From positions 1-14,584 of the forward strand of contig JALOBD010000045.1 of the NCBI GenBank assembly GCA_023228445.1: 14,584 bases of DNA, written 5' to 3'. The notes under the pieces are model-generated. The model made no database searches. It saw only the letters and a list, made by a program, of their open reading frames with translations, and was not told the DNA's origin. This stretch comes from Sphaerochaeta sp. Lineage in GTDB: Bacteria > Spirochaetota > Spirochaetia > Sphaerochaetales > Sphaerochaetaceae. This document shows, piece by piece, positions 13,477-14,584 of this stretch. A program made the translations under genes and the position numbers. Position 1 is the stretch's first letter; every line of letters starts with the position of its first letter.

Positions 13477-14529
13477 ATGGCACGCAAAAACCTTTTGAAG
13501 GGTTTCAAGATACCCAAGGGGATAACCTTTGAACACAGCACTGTTGAACCGAACTATGGGAAATTCATCGCCTATCCGTTTGAGAGAGGGTTTGGAACCA
13601 CCATCGGCAACACGCTGAGGCGGGTGATGCTCTCTTCAATCCAGGGGTACGCGGTTACGGCAGTGAAGTTCACCTCCTTCAACGAGGATGGGGTACCACA
13701 CATGATCAGCAGCGAGTACGAGCAGCTTCCCGGAGTCCGTGAGGACATCAGTGACATCATCGCAGCACTGAAGAAGCTGCAGATCCAGATGCCTGAGGAT
13801 ACCGAGGGCACCAATCTGCTCATCGAGTGCAAGGGCCCGGGTGTCCTCACCGGCGCGAGCTTTGAACGCGACCAGGTGGAGATCATCAACAAAGACATGG
13901 TCATCTTCACGATGATGGATGACGCCAATATCGAGATGGAGGTACAGATCGACCTTGGGCGTGGCTATGTGCCGAGCGAGATCAATGAGAAGTACATCGA
14001 GGAGATCGGTACGATTCCCCTCGACGCCAACTTCAGCCCGATCGATCGGGTGCGTTATGCCATCGAACCGACTCGGGTAGGGTATCGCAGCGACTACGAT
14101 AAGCTGACCCTCGAGGTGCACACCAACGGGACGATCGCCCCGCAGAATGCGCTTGCTGAAGCGGCAAAGATCGCCAAGGAGTACTTTCAGATCTTCATCA
14201 ACTTCGATGAGACGCTGATCAACAACACCGATGAGGTCGACGAGGAGGAGGAGCGGGTCCGCAAGATTCTCAACACCTCCGTCGAGGAGCTTGAGCTGAC
14301 CGTACGGTCGAGCAACTGTCTCAAGAACGCCAACATCCGCACCATCGGGGACCTGACGAAGAAGACCGAGGAGGAGATCGCCAAGACGAGGAACTTCGGC
14401 AAGAAGAGCCTTCAGGAGATCAAGGAGAAGCTCAAGGAGTGGAACCTCAGCCTCGGAATGACCGACTACAGCGTCCTCAAGACCGCGATTGCAGTATCTG
14501 AGAACAAGGAAGAAGAGAATGAAGCATAA
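13477..14529 (+). CDS. rpoA: DNA-directed RNA polymerase subunit alpha
   Basis: Scaffold subunit whose dimer assembles beta and beta', and whose C-terminal domain binds UP elements and activators. The product is 350 residues, a little over the usual 310-340. The N-terminal dimerisation domain (about 1-240) includes YPFERGFGTTIGNTLRRVMLSS (33-54). An acidic linker (about 243-262, DEVDEEEE) leads to the C-terminal domain (about 268-328), with Arg277, Asn280, Gly308, Lys310 and Ser311 matching the E. coli DNA-contact residues Arg265, Asn268, Gly296, Lys298 and Ser299. UP-element binding is therefore expected. An acidic tail follows. AAGGAG (13466-13471) lies 5 nt before the ATG, overlapping the rpsD stop. 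Confidence 0.98.
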   Translation: MARKNLLKGFKIPKGITFEHSTVEPNYGKFIAYPFERGFGTTIGNTLRRVMLSSIQGYAVTAVKFTSFNEDGVPHMISSEYEQLPGVREDISDIIAALKKLQIQMPEDTEGTNLLIECKGPGVLTGASFERDQVEIINKDMVIFTMMDDANIEMEVQIDLGRGYVPSEINEKYIEEIGTIPLDANFSPIDRVRYAIEPTRVGYRSDYDKLTLEVHTNGTIAPQNALAEAAKIAKEYFQIFINFDETLINNTDEVDEEEERVRKILNTSVEELELTVRSSNCLKNANIRTIGDLTKKTEEEIAKTRNFGKKSLQEIKEKLKEWNLSLGMTDYSVLKTAIAVSENKEEENEA

Positions 14530-14584
14530 GATTGGGTTCAATGCGCTGAGCCGGACCAGTTCCCACCGCAGGGCGATGAAGCGC
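14519..14584 (+). CDS. rplQ: 50S ribosomal protein L17, 5' part only
   Basis: Large-subunit protein at the exit-tunnel rim. Only the first 22 codons are present; the window ends in frame. MKHKIGFNALSRTSSHRRAM matches the L17 N-terminus, in which a basic start and the SSHRxAM motif are conserved. The ATG lies within the end of rpoA, in another frame, overlapping it by 11 nt. AAGGA (14506-14510) lies 8 nt upstream. It is the expected last gene of the alpha cluster. Confidence 0.95.
   Translation, partial: MKHKIGFNALSRTSSHRRAMKR

Noticed and set aside
1..14584. A previously undescribed multi-gene system
   Set aside because: Every gene matches a universal translation, secretion or transcription family in standard order. 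Novelty, if any, is in the regulatory RNA parts, not in the gene content.

Overview
The window is one continuous, single-strand ribosomal-protein superoperon: tuf followed by the S10, spc and alpha clusters, 29 protein genes in all, every one on the + strand. Order: tuf, then S10 cluster rpsJ-rplC-rplD-rplW-rplB-rpsS-rplV-rpsC-rplP-rpmC-rpsQ, then spc cluster rplN-rplX-rplE-rpsN-rpsH-rplF-rplR-rpsE-rpmD-rplO-secY-rpmJ, then alpha cluster rpsM-rpsK-rpsD-rpoA-rplQ. The last gene, rplQ, is cut by the window edge after 22 codons. There are no mobile elements, CRISPR arrays, tRNA or rRNA genes, and no sign of a broken gene.

Organism: most likely a spirochaete of the Treponema/Sphaerochaeta side. 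EF-Tu carries the MAKEKF start and the NTRHVEYQS...RHYAHVDCPGH form of the switch region that I associate with treponemal EF-Tu, tuf lies directly upstream of rpsJ as in Treponema, and several proteins (S5 tail, L15 short N-terminus) look treponeme-like from memory. The coding regions are moderately GC-rich, which fits Sphaerochaeta better than Borrelia or host-associated low-GC treponemes. This placement is inference from remembered sequences, not from a search.

Region 1-318 is the only long stretch without a gene. It holds a near-consensus sigma-70 type promoter (TTGACA, 17 bp, TATAGT at 19-47) and a leader of about 265 nt with several hairpins. The last hairpin pairs a U-tract with the Shine-Dalgarno sequence of tuf. 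Between tuf and rpsJ (1513-1573) is a strong hairpin followed by six T, which reads as an intrinsic terminator or attenuator and would let EF-Tu be made in excess over ribosomal proteins. After that the genes are packed with gaps of 0-17 bp or short overlaps, except a 52-bp spacer with small hairpins before rpsM.

How the genes work together: the cluster makes 26 ribosomal proteins of both subunits, the elongation factor that brings aminoacyl-tRNA to the ribosome, the membrane channel SecY, and the alpha subunit of RNA polymerase. S14, S4 and L36 are all in their zinc-binding form. I found no new biological system here; the points worth a second look are the regulatory leader, the tuf-rpsJ attenuator, the rpsM leader, the odd codon usage of rpsJ, and a few substitutions at normally fixed positions in EF-Tu and SecY.
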